Source: an uncultured Brachyspira sp. | Lineage (GTDB): Bacteria; Cyanobacteriota; Vampirovibrionia; Gastranaerophilales; Gastranaerophilaceae | Direction of reading: 5' to 3' | Length of the DNA: 11,134 bases | Assembly (NCBI GenBank): GCA_900321895.1 | Contig: ONYB01000134.1 | Location: 1-11,134, forward strand | Shown: in pieces, positions 1-5,809 of the stretch | Layout: each line of letters starts with the position of its first letter | How positions within the stretch are numbered: position 1 is the first letter of the stretch | Made by a program: the position numbers and the translations under genes | Notes under the pieces: generated by a model | The model's database searches: none | What the model was told of the DNA's origin: nothing | The model's input: the letters and a program-made list of their open reading frames with translations, nothing else

Positions 1-618
1 GAAAAAAGTATTGCCGCAACAAAATCTCTCACAACGCAGATGCTTTGCTGTACACTTTTGGTTCTAAAATATGCTACCCACAAGGGTATTGATATAATTC
101 CTTACCTTGAGCAGTTGAAGGGTCTTTCTTCCGCAGTCGAACAAACTTATGGATTGCATGAGGAAATCAAAAAAGTTGCAAAACCGCTTTCAAAATTTAA
201 AAATCTTGTTGTTACAGCCGACGGAATTTCTTATGCGGTAGCAAAAGAAGCTTCTTTAAAAATCAAAGAAACGTCATATATAATTGTTTACTCAAATATT
301 CTCGGAGAATTTATGCACGGACATGTTGCGATTTTAAACAACAATGTAGCACAAATTCACCTTTCTATTGAAGATTTGAGCTATACTGCGATTAAAAATT
401 TAAACAAAATTCAAGAAGATTACAACCCTCCTTTGTGCGTAATCGGCAATAATAATAACAAAGTTAAAGCAGATTACAAACTTAATATTGACTGCGAAAG
501 TGTTATTGTGAAAGCTTTTTGCATCGTTGTAATAGTACAACTGTTAGCACTGGAAATAGCACAATCGCTTCATCGCAATGTAGATAAACCGCATGGCTTG
601 AACAAAGTTGTGAAATAA
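1..618 (+). CDS. GlmS/NagB-II-like double-SIS sugar-phosphate isomerase or deaminase, C-terminal 205 residues
   Basis: The frame is open from base 1, so the N-terminus lies outside the window. The first visible residues (EKSIAATKSLTTQ) match the end of a first SIS domain, the ATK-x-x-T-x-Q motif of GlmS-type sugar isomerases. A second SIS domain covers visible residues ~65-165, with KIKETSYI and GEFMHGHVAIL. The C-terminal NVDKPHGLNK matches the GlmS tail. The three residues that act in the E. coli GlmS isomerase domain (Glu488, His504, Lys603) appear to be kept as Glu90, His106 and Lys202 of this fragment. The usual GRG loop at the start of the second SIS domain is replaced by TADG. Without the N-terminus I cannot tell a full GlmS (with glutaminase domain) from a stand-alone NagB-II/AgaS/FrlB-type enzyme; the DKPxGL tail leans towards the latter. 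It would act in the cytoplasm on an amino-sugar or ketosamine phosphate. Confidence 0.8.
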   Translation, partial: EKSIAATKSLTTQMLCCTLLVLKYATHKGIDIIPYLEQLKGLSSAVEQTYGLHEEIKKVAKPLSKFKNLVVTADGISYAVAKEASLKIKETSYIIVYSNILGEFMHGHVAILNNNVAQIHLSIEDLSYTAIKNLNKIQEDYNPPLCVIGNNNNKVKADYKLNIDCESVIVKAFCIVVIVQLLALEIAQSLHRNVDKPHGLNKVVK

Positions 619-651
619 ATGAAGTGAAATGTGAAGGGCTATTTAAATTCA

Positions 652-699
652 TGTCATCTTGAGGAGCGAAGCGACGTGAAGATCGCATTGTCGTTGAAT
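652..699. repeat. Short interspersed intergenic repeat, GAGGAGCGAAGCGACG type
   Basis: The stretch beginning TGTCATCTTGAGGAGCG and continuing AAGCGACGTGAAGATC closely resembles the TCATCCTGAGGAGCGAAGCGACGAAGGATC-like repeats scattered through intergenic DNA of many bacterial genomes. In translation it gives the familiar spurious peptide CHLEERSDV. Its ends form a short inverted repeat: ATCTT at 656-660 and AAGAT at 679-683. It lies between two convergent genes, a usual location for such elements. It is more GC-rich than its surroundings and occurs only once in this window. The boundaries are approximate. Confidence 0.6.
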
Positions 700-709
700 A
701 TTGACTATT

Positions 710-750
710 ATTTCCCTCAACCACAGAGAGAGGGAAATTCAATTCTTTTA
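710..750 (+). terminator. Intrinsic terminator of the SIS-domain gene
   Basis: ATTTCCCTC at 710-718 pairs perfectly with GAGGGAAAT at 730-738 (9 bp) around an 11-nt loop, followed by a T-rich tail (TCAATTCTTTTATTTT). The tail is on the plus strand, so it fits the SIS-domain gene ending at 618. It lies just beyond the stop codon of the convergent feoB and may also stall feoB transcripts, though that side has no T run. Confidence 0.6.
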
Positions 751-3111
751 TTTTCCAAACGCAATAAACATGCCTGCATTATATACGATGAAAGCTACCA
801 ACCACGCGATTATGCATTGGGTCAAAACTACCAAAACTGCATAACGTCTGCCGAGTTCGCGTCTTACAGTTGCGATTGCAGCAACGCACGGCGTATATAA
901 TAAGCAAAATACCAAGAATACAAATGCTGATAATTTTGTAAATAATGTCGGAAGTAAACTTATATCGCCACCTAACAAAACGCTCAAAGTGCTTACAACA
1001 CTTTCTTTTGCCATAAATCCTGTTAAAAAGGCTGTAGAAATTCTCCAATCGCAAATACCAAGAGGTTTAAAGACAGGAACAATGAAGTTTCCGAGCAGTG
1101 CGAGCATGCTGTCTGCGGAATTTGATACGAGATTTAATCTTGTATCAAAAGTTTGCAAGAACCAAATTATTATAGTTGCCCAAAAGATTATAGTAAAAGC
1201 TTTTGTCACAAAATCCTTCGACTTCATATAAATCAATCTGTAAACATTTATCGGGCTTGGCAATCTGTAGTTCGGCAATTCCATTACGAACGGAACAGGC
1301 TCGCCTCTGAATACAAAATATTTCATAAAGAAAGCAAAAATTATGCCTGTAATAATTCCAATTAAATAAAGACTCAATATTACAAGAACCTCATTGTCCG
1401 CAAAAAATGCCGCAGTAAAAAGTGCGTAAATCGGTAATTTTGCGGAACAACTCATAAACGGAGTCAAAAAAATCGTCATTTTTCTATCTCTTTCGGAAGG
1501 CAAAGTCCTTGCAGACATAATCGCAGGAACAGAACACCCGAACCCGATTAACATCGGAACAAAACTTCTACCCGAAAGCCCGATTTTTCTGAGCATTTTG
1601 TCCATAACAAAAGCCACACGTGCCATATAACCGCTATCTTCCAAGATAGACAGGAAGAAGAACAATACAACAATAATCGGCAAAAAGCTCAAAACACTAC
1701 CGACTCCGGCAAAAATACCATCAATAATTAACGAATGAACAACCGGATTAAGTCCGTAAGCCGTCAATCCGGCATCAACAAGAGATGTAATATAGCTGAT
1801 TATATTCTCCATACAATCAGACAAAAAGCTTCCGACAGGCCCAAATGTAAGATAAAAAATTGTCGCCATAATCAACAAAAACGCAAATATTGCAGTATAT
1901 TTTCCTGTCAAAAATTTATCCGCATTCGTTGTTATCTTATACCCGATAGTTTCTTTCGGCTTATAAACAAATTTATCGCAAAGGTTTTCAATAAACGTAA
2001 ACCTCATATCCGCAAGAGCCGCCTCGCTATCTAAATTACGGGCATTTTCCATTTCTGAAATTATCTTATTACAAGTATCTGCCTCATTTGCATCAAGATT
2101 AAGAGCCTCAAAGACAAGATTATCCCGTTCAACCAATTTTGTCGTAGCAAACCTCAGCGGAATGCCTGCGGCATAAGCATGATCTTCTATCAAGTGGCTT
2201 ATTGAATGGATACATCTGTGCACAGAACCGTGGATTTTACTGTCCGCATCACAAAAGTCAAGGCGGGCAGGGTATTCGCTGTATTTTGCAACATTTATAG
2301 CATGCTCGATGAGTTCCTCAACCCCCTCATTTTTCGCTGCGGAAATCGGAATAACAGGAACGCCTAGAGCTTTTTCCAACCCGTTAACATCAATAAACCC
2401 GTGGTTTTCATTGACTTCGTCCATCATATTAAGTGCGATTACGAGCGGAACATTCAATTCAATCAACTGTAAAGTTAAGAGCAAATTACGCTCAATGTTT
2501 GTCGCATCAACAATGTTGATAATCCCGTCGGGTTTTTCATTCAAGATAAAATTTCTTGTAACAATTTCTTCACTGCTGTAAGGCGACAAAGAATAAATTC
2601 CAGGAAGATCAGTAATAGTCGCATTTTTGTGATTTTTTATAATGCCGTCCGTTCTATCAACAGTCACCCCTGGGAAATTTCCGACATGCTGGTGCGAACC
2701 TGTAAGTTGGTTGAATAAGGTTGTTTTGCCGGAATTTTGATTTCCTGCAAGAGCAAGTTTTACGGAGGTTTTAGCAGGAGTTTTGCTATCACGTTGAGTT
2801 ATAAAAGAAGTTTCCCCTATTTGAGAGTGATCCGATTCAACAAAAGGTGCAACAACTTTTTTCTCATTATGAGCTTTATGAATATTACTTATTTTAATTT
2901 TTGCAGCATCGGCTTTTCGTAAAGTAAGTGCGTAACCTCTAACTTTCAATTCCAACGGATCTCCCATCGGAGCTGTTTTTACCAATGTAACCTCTACCCC
3001 AGGAGTCAATCCCATATCAAGAATATGCTTTCTCAAAGCCTTATTTTCGCACTCTATTGAGCGAATTATTGCATCTCTTCCGGTTCTTAATTTATCAAGT
3101 GTAATATTCAT
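748..3111 (-). CDS. feoB: FeoA-FeoB fusion, GTP-gated ferrous iron transporter
   Basis: This inner-membrane Fe2+ permease has 787 residues. Residues 1-78 are a FeoA (SH3-like) domain, fused through a linker (~79-116) to FeoB. The G domain carries G1 GNQNSGKT (123-130), Thr150 in the G2 loop, G3 DLPG (168-171), G4 NMMD (228-231) and G5 SAA (257-259). A helical insertion domain follows (~275-390). The membrane region begins near 404 and includes the Gate regions GFGCSVPAIMSAR (522-535, Cys526) and PFMSCSAKLPIYAL (551-564, Cys555), plus the late YTPCVAAIATVRRELG segment (Cys742). The length fits a FeoA-FeoB fusion. The ATG is 2 nt after the folE2 stop with only a weak AAGAG ribosome site, so translation is probably coupled to folE2. 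I see no stand-alone feoA or feoC and no clear Fur box. The family assignment is secure. Confidence 0.96.
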   Translation of the reverse strand: MNITLDKLRTGRDAIIRSIECENKALRKHILDMGLTPGVEVTLVKTAPMGDPLELKVRGYALTLRKADAAKIKISNIHKAHNEKKVVAPFVESDHSQIGETSFITQRDSKTPAKTSVKLALAGNQNSGKTTLFNQLTGSHQHVGNFPGVTVDRTDGIIKNHKNATITDLPGIYSLSPYSSEEIVTRNFILNEKPDGIINIVDATNIERNLLLTLQLIELNVPLVIALNMMDEVNENHGFIDVNGLEKALGVPVIPISAAKNEGVEELIEHAINVAKYSEYPARLDFCDADSKIHGSVHRCIHSISHLIEDHAYAAGIPLRFATTKLVERDNLVFEALNLDANEADTCNKIISEMENARNLDSEAALADMRFTFIENLCDKFVYKPKETIGYKITTNADKFLTGKYTAIFAFLLIMATIFYLTFGPVGSFLSDCMENIISYITSLVDAGLTAYGLNPVVHSLIIDGIFAGVGSVLSFLPIIVVLFFFLSILEDSGYMARVAFVMDKMLRKIGLSGRSFVPMLIGFGCSVPAIMSARTLPSERDRKMTIFLTPFMSCSAKLPIYALFTAAFFADNEVLVILSLYLIGIITGIIFAFFMKYFVFRGEPVPFVMELPNYRLPSPINVYRLIYMKSKDFVTKAFTIIFWATIIIWFLQTFDTRLNLVSNSADSMLALLGNFIVPVFKPLGICDWRISTAFLTGFMAKESVVSTLSVLLGGDISLLPTLFTKLSAFVFLVFCLLYTPCVAAIATVRRELGRRYAVLVVLTQCIIAWLVAFIVYNAGMFIAFGK

Positions 3112-3113
3112 AG

Positions 3114-3905
3114 TTACTCTTTTGTTATTTTATTTTCCTTTTGATATGCCCAAGCCGAATGGTTATGGATACTTTCAAATGCTTCACATTCAACCTCAAA
3201 TTCATTAACAACCGGATGCTCTCTCAATTTCACAACAACATCTCGCAAAACATCCTCAACAAATTTTGGATTATCCCACGCTTTTTCGGTAACATATTTT
3301 TCATCTTCACGTTTCAAAAGCGGATAAACAGGGCAAGAAGAACAACCTTCAACAAGGGAAATTAAATCTTCTAACCAAATATGTTTATCCTCATCATAAG
3401 AAACTTTTACAGTAATAAACGCTCTTTGATTATGAGCCCCGTTATCGGAAATTTCCTTTGAACAAGGGCAAAGTGTGGTAACAGGAACCTTTACCCCGAG
3501 AATAAATTTATAACCGTCATCATCAATTCTACCCTCAAACGAACAATCATAAGCCATTTGAGCAGCGAGCTTTGTGACTGGGGCATATTTTTCAACAAAA
3601 TATTTAAACTTAAACTGCAACTCTCCGCTTTCAGCACTAAGCCTTTCGATAATCTTTTCAAGGCATCCCTTAATATCCACACCCAAAAGATTTTTTGTCT
3701 GCCATTCATTCAAAACTTCAACAAAACGCGACATGTGTGTTCCCTTATAATCCTTCGGCAGGGAAACACTAACTCGTGCCTTTGCACTGACAACCTGATT
3801 TGATTGATTTCTTCTCTGAATTATCAGGGGCAAATCAATATGTTTTATACCGACTTTTTGAATATCAACATTTCTTGTATCTTTAAGATTTTGAATATCT
3901 TTCAT
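3114..3905 (-). CDS. folE2: GTP cyclohydrolase IB (FolE2), first step of tetrahydrofolate synthesis
   Basis: FolE2 converts GTP to 7,8-dihydroneopterin triphosphate, the entry to folate (and in some bacteria queuosine) synthesis. The 263-residue length is normal for the family. Recognisable elements are TTLCPCSKE (143-151), whose Cys146 matches the metal-binding Cys147 of the gonococcal enzyme, GAHNQR (156-161, His158), PLLKREDEKYVTEKAWDNP (195-213, with the conserved acidic pair) and FESIHNHSAWAY (243-254). FolE2 differs from the zinc enzyme FolE in accepting other divalent metals, and in several bacteria it replaces FolE when zinc is scarce. Here it precedes feoB by 2 nt in one transcription unit, which suggests a metal-related context. 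A GAGG ribosome site lies just before the ATG at 3903-3905. Confidence 0.94.
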   Translation of the reverse strand: MKDIQNLKDTRNVDIQKVGIKHIDLPLIIQRRNQSNQVVSAKARVSVSLPKDYKGTHMSRFVEVLNEWQTKNLLGVDIKGCLEKIIERLSAESGELQFKFKYFVEKYAPVTKLAAQMAYDCSFEGRIDDDGYKFILGVKVPVTTLCPCSKEISDNGAHNQRAFITVKVSYDEDKHIWLEDLISLVEGCSSCPVYPLLKREDEKYVTEKAWDNPKFVEDVLRDVVVKLREHPVVNEFEVECEAFESIHNHSAWAYQKENKITKE

Positions 3906-3921
3906 AATTCCTCAAAAATAT

Positions 3922-3950
3922 TATTAAGTTTTGTAAAAAAGTTGCATCAA
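3922..3950 (-). promoter_or_regulatory. Candidate promoter of the folE2-feoB operon
   Basis: On the minus strand, TTGATG (3945-3950) and TTAATA (3922-3927) are separated by exactly 17 bp. The predicted start would leave a leader of only about 10 nt containing the GAGG site. The -10 hexamer is imperfect, so this is tentative. A more distant TATAAA-like element near 3983-3988 could serve either strand. Confidence 0.4.
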
Positions 3951-3994
3951 ATTTAGCAATTTTTCATCACATTCAGACTTTATATAAACATAAA

Positions 3995-4057
3995 GCTCTC
4001 TCTTCTTATTTAAACGGATAGGCCTTGAAAAAGATTAAATCAAGGTCTTTTTTTTTG
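3995..4057 (+). ncRNA. Possible plus-strand small RNA ending at an orphan terminator
   Basis: A canonical plus-strand terminator ends at ~4057, but both neighbouring genes are on the minus strand, and no plus-strand ATG occurs in the gap. A TATAAA element at 3983-3988 would start a transcript of about 60 nt near 3995 that ends in the T run. I find no good -35 box for it. The transcript would stop just before overlapping the 3' end of the thioredoxin-like gene. This is a hypothesis from the terminator's orientation alone. Confidence 0.25.
4021..4057 (+). terminator. Intrinsic terminator with a 9-T tract, oriented on the plus strand
   Basis: GGCCTTGA (4021-4028) pairs with TCAAGGTC (4040-4047): 8 bp including one G-U, with an 11-nt loop. 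It is followed by nine T residues (4048-4056). The hairpin starts 11 bases beyond the stop codon of the minus-strand thioredoxin-like gene and could act as its terminator, but on that strand the stem is followed by TATCCG with no T run. Confidence 0.65.
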
Positions 4058-4058
4058 T

Positions 4059-4547
4059 TTATTTTCCGCATTTTGATCCGGCATCAAGAAGCTTTCTTAT
4101 TCTCAAATATCTGTCGAGCTCTTCCCTAAGTCTTGCCAAATCAAGATAAAACGCGTTATTTAAAAGTACGTAGTTATCGTATTTCGGATCAAGAATATAC
4201 AAAGTCGGGAAGCCTGTAATTTTGACTTTTTCAACTAAATCTTTGTTTTTCGGATCTTCAACATTCAACATAACCACACTGTATTTATTTTTATAAATTG
4301 TATTTACCGTCTTATATTTTGGCATAAATCTCAAACAATATCCGCACCAATCAACGTAAAACAAAGCTAAAACAGGTTTTGCATCTTTGTTTTCCAAAGC
4401 CTGCTCATAAGAAACTCCGATTTTATAATCTGACGGAGTTTTTTTCTTATTGTTTTCAACTACCGCATTATTCACAGCAAGCGAAATTGCAGATGTTGCA
4501 ACCACTAATAATAAAACGCTTAATGCTATTATAATCTTTTTCTTCAT
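4059..4547 (-). CDS. Membrane-anchored thioredoxin-fold protein with a CGYC active site
   Basis: The protein has 162 residues. Residues 4-25 form a hydrophobic signal anchor or signal peptide after a KKK start, with no lipobox. After a charged spacer (~31-58) comes a thioredoxin domain with VLALFYVDWCGYC (59-71; redox pair Cys68/Cys71) and the cis-proline loop TGFPTLYIL (111-119, Pro114). There is an extra Cys160 near the C-terminus. The fold should lie outside the cytoplasmic membrane and act as a thiol-disulfide reductase or oxidase; its partner is unknown. It resembles thioredoxin-like proteins more than DsbA (no long helical insertion) or TlpA/ResA. The start is supported by a GAGGAG ribosome site (4556-4561) 8 nt before the ATG. 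It is transcribed divergently from the sigma factor gene. Confidence 0.85.
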   Translation of the reverse strand: MKKKIIIALSVLLLVVATSAISLAVNNAVVENNKKKTPSDYKIGVSYEQALENKDAKPVLALFYVDWCGYCLRFMPKYKTVNTIYKNKYSVVMLNVEDPKNKDLVEKVKITGFPTLYILDPKYDNYVLLNNAFYLDLARLREELDRYLRIRKLLDAGSKCGK

Positions 4548-4567
4548 AATATACTCTCCTCAAAAAA

Positions 4568-4573
4568 ATTATA
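4568..4573 (-). promoter_or_regulatory. Candidate -10 box of the thioredoxin-like gene
   Basis: A perfect TATAAT on the minus strand lies 20 bp before the ATG. It would give a leader of about 14 nt that still contains the GAGGAG site. No good -35 hexamer sits at the right distance (GGGAAA at 17 bp is the best), so the promoter may be activator dependent. Confidence 0.35.
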
Positions 4574-4644
4574 TTACAAATACTCTGAAATTTCCCACGA
4601 GTTAATAAAGAAAATATCATTTTTAATAAAACTTAACACATGAC

Positions 4645-4673
4645 TTGAAAAAATATATAACATAGTATATACT
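4645..4673 (+). promoter_or_regulatory. Strong sigma-70-type promoter of the sigma factor gene
   Basis: TTGAAA (4645-4650), a 17-bp spacer and TATACT (4668-4673) make a near-consensus housekeeping promoter. The predicted start near 4680 gives a leader of about 92 nt. The -10 box lies inside the perfect 12-bp palindrome TAGTATATACTA (4663-4674), so a repressor bound there would block it. Confidence 0.65.
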
Positions 4674-4705
4674 AAGTATATATTAAGTGTTATTTCGTGT
4701 TACAG
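4663..4705. repeat. Palindrome plus degenerate 10-11-bp tandem units at the sigma gene start site
   Basis: A 12-bp palindrome TAGTATATACTA (4663-4674) is followed in phase by TAAGTATATAT (4673-4683), TAAGTGTTATT (4684-4694) and TCGTGTTACAG (4695-4705). GTGTTA recurs exactly 10 bp apart (4687-4692 and 4697-4702), and an inverted copy lies upstream at 4634-4639. Spacing close to one DNA turn is what cooperative protein binding would give. The function is inferred, and AT-rich sequence can produce such patterns by chance. Confidence 0.4.
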
Positions 4706-4723
4706 CTTCAATATTAGAGGCAA

Positions 4724-4749
4724 GCAAACCTTACACAAAAAAGGTTTGT
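4724..4749 (+). promoter_or_regulatory. Leader hairpin just upstream of the sigma gene ribosome site
   Basis: CAAACCTT (4725-4732) pairs perfectly with AAGGTTTG (4741-4748), extended by a G-U pair, around the 8-nt loop ACACAAAA. It sits 6 nt before the AAGGAG ribosome site (4755-4760). No T run follows, so it is not a terminator. It could affect translation or mRNA stability. Confidence 0.4.
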
Positions 4750-4771
4750 AAATCAAGGAGTTTAAAGATTT

Positions 4772-5671
4772 ATGAGCAAAAATTTACCCGTACAAATGAG
4801 AAGAACATCAAAGAATTTTAACAGTCAACAAACAGAAAACGAAAGCATACTCAACGGATATATGAGAGAAATTTCCTCATACCCGACGCTAACTTCCGCA
4901 GAAGAAAAAGAATTGGCAAAGCTTGCAAAAAACGGAGATGAACAGGCTAAAGAAAAACTTATTCAGGCAAATTTGCGACTTGTTGTTGCGATTGCCAAAA
5001 AAGCCATTCACATGTCAGGAATTCCAATGATTGATTTAATCCAAGAGGGCAATGTCGGATTAATGGTTGCCGTTGAAAAATTCAACTACAAACTCGGTTA
5101 TAAATTTGCAACTTATGCCGGCTGGTGGGTAAAACAAGCAATGTTCAAGGCAATTTCTGAACAATCTCACTGCATGAAAATACCTGTATACATACAAGAA
5201 ACCCTTTCAAAATATTCCAAAATTAAATCAGGAATGGAAAAAGAAAGCAATGCACAAGTACGAGTTCAAGACGTAGCAAAGAAAATGAACATGGACACAA
5301 ACAAAATCGAAACCTTTTTATCCGCATATTCAAAATCAATCTCAATCGAGAGTGGTTTGGAAAAAGAAAATGGCAGAGATATGAATTTTGCAGACATATT
5401 GGAAGACGAAAAAGCATCAGTTACAAGAGATGTCGAGTTTAAAAATCTTCAAAACGATATTAATATGGTTGTATCAACACTAAAGGAACGAGAACAAGAG
5501 GTTGTACGCCTCCGCTATGGACTTGGGGACGGTGACAGGATGACGCTGGAGGAAATTGGCAACCTTTACGGTGTAACCAAAGAATGTATCAGGCAAACCG
5601 AACTTCGTGCCTTGAAAAAGTTACGCTCATCAAACTTGAGCCAAGAACTTTTGACTGGATATATCGACTAA
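4772..5671 (+). CDS. RpoD/SigA-related sigma-70 factor (group 2-like) with divergent promoter contacts
   Basis: This sigma subunit of RNA polymerase has 299 residues and lacks region 1.1. Region 1.2/2.1 spans ~25-80 (ILNGYMREISSYPTLTSAEE; LIQANLRLVVAIAKKA). Region 2.2 is DLIQEGNVGLMVAVEKF (88-104), and 2.3-2.4 is FATYAGWWVKQAMFKAISEQ (112-131). Region 3 runs ~136-215 with a finger-like MNFADILEDE. Region 4.2 has the helix-turn-helix TLEEIGNLYGVTKECIRQTE (258-277). Aligned to E. coli sigma-70, Trp433, Trp434 and Gln437 are kept (Trp118, Trp119, Gln122), but Thr440 is Phe125 and His455 is Tyr140, so -10 and extended -10 recognition may differ. The -35 contacts are largely kept, with Lys for Arg584 and Cys for Arg586. 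These changes argue for an alternative (group 2) factor over the main sigma. An AAGGAG site (4755-4760) supports the start. Confidence 0.92.
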   Translation: MSKNLPVQMRRTSKNFNSQQTENESILNGYMREISSYPTLTSAEEKELAKLAKNGDEQAKEKLIQANLRLVVAIAKKAIHMSGIPMIDLIQEGNVGLMVAVEKFNYKLGYKFATYAGWWVKQAMFKAISEQSHCMKIPVYIQETLSKYSKIKSGMEKESNAQVRVQDVAKKMNMDTNKIETFLSAYSKSISIESGLEKENGRDMNFADILEDEKASVTRDVEFKNLQNDINMVVSTLKEREQEVVRLRYGLGDGDRMTLEEIGNLYGVTKECIRQTELRALKKLRSSNLSQELLTGYID

Positions 5672-5723
5672 AAAGGTGTGTGGTTAAATCCTCGTTGAGT
5701 GTATATTTTATTTCTTGTGAAGC

Positions 5724-5754
5724 GGCGGCATTGAAAATGCCGCCTTTTAATTTA
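5724..5754 (+). terminator. Strong GC-rich terminator between the sigma gene and the zincin gene
   Basis: GGCGGCATT (5724-5732) and AATGCCGCC (5736-5744) form a perfect 9-bp stem with a GAA loop, followed by TTTTAATTT. It terminates the sigma transcript. The convergent gene ends at 5810; on its strand the stem has an A-rich 5' flank but no T run after it, so it may act only weakly there. Confidence 0.8.
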
Positions 5755-5809
5755 GTAGGTGAGTTGTGAAGTGTCTAGTCCGTGAAAAACAATTCCATCC
5801 ATTGCCACT

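Noticed and set aside
631..900. Plus-strand open frame starting GTG/ATG-like near the interspersed repeat
   Set aside because: It runs through the repeat (peptide CHLEERSDV), the terminator hairpin and into the antisense of feoB; no ribosome site and no sensible protein features.
3906..4020. Riboswitch or Fur/Zur box upstream of folE2-feoB
   Set aside because: The predicted leader is about 10 nt, too short for a riboswitch, and I could not find a convincing 19-21-bp metal-regulator dyad by eye.
5672..5809. tRNA or small gene between the sigma factor and the zincin-like gene
   Set aside because: No T-arm consensus, no cloverleaf pairing and no frame with a ribosome site; the terminator at 5724-5754 explains the only structure.
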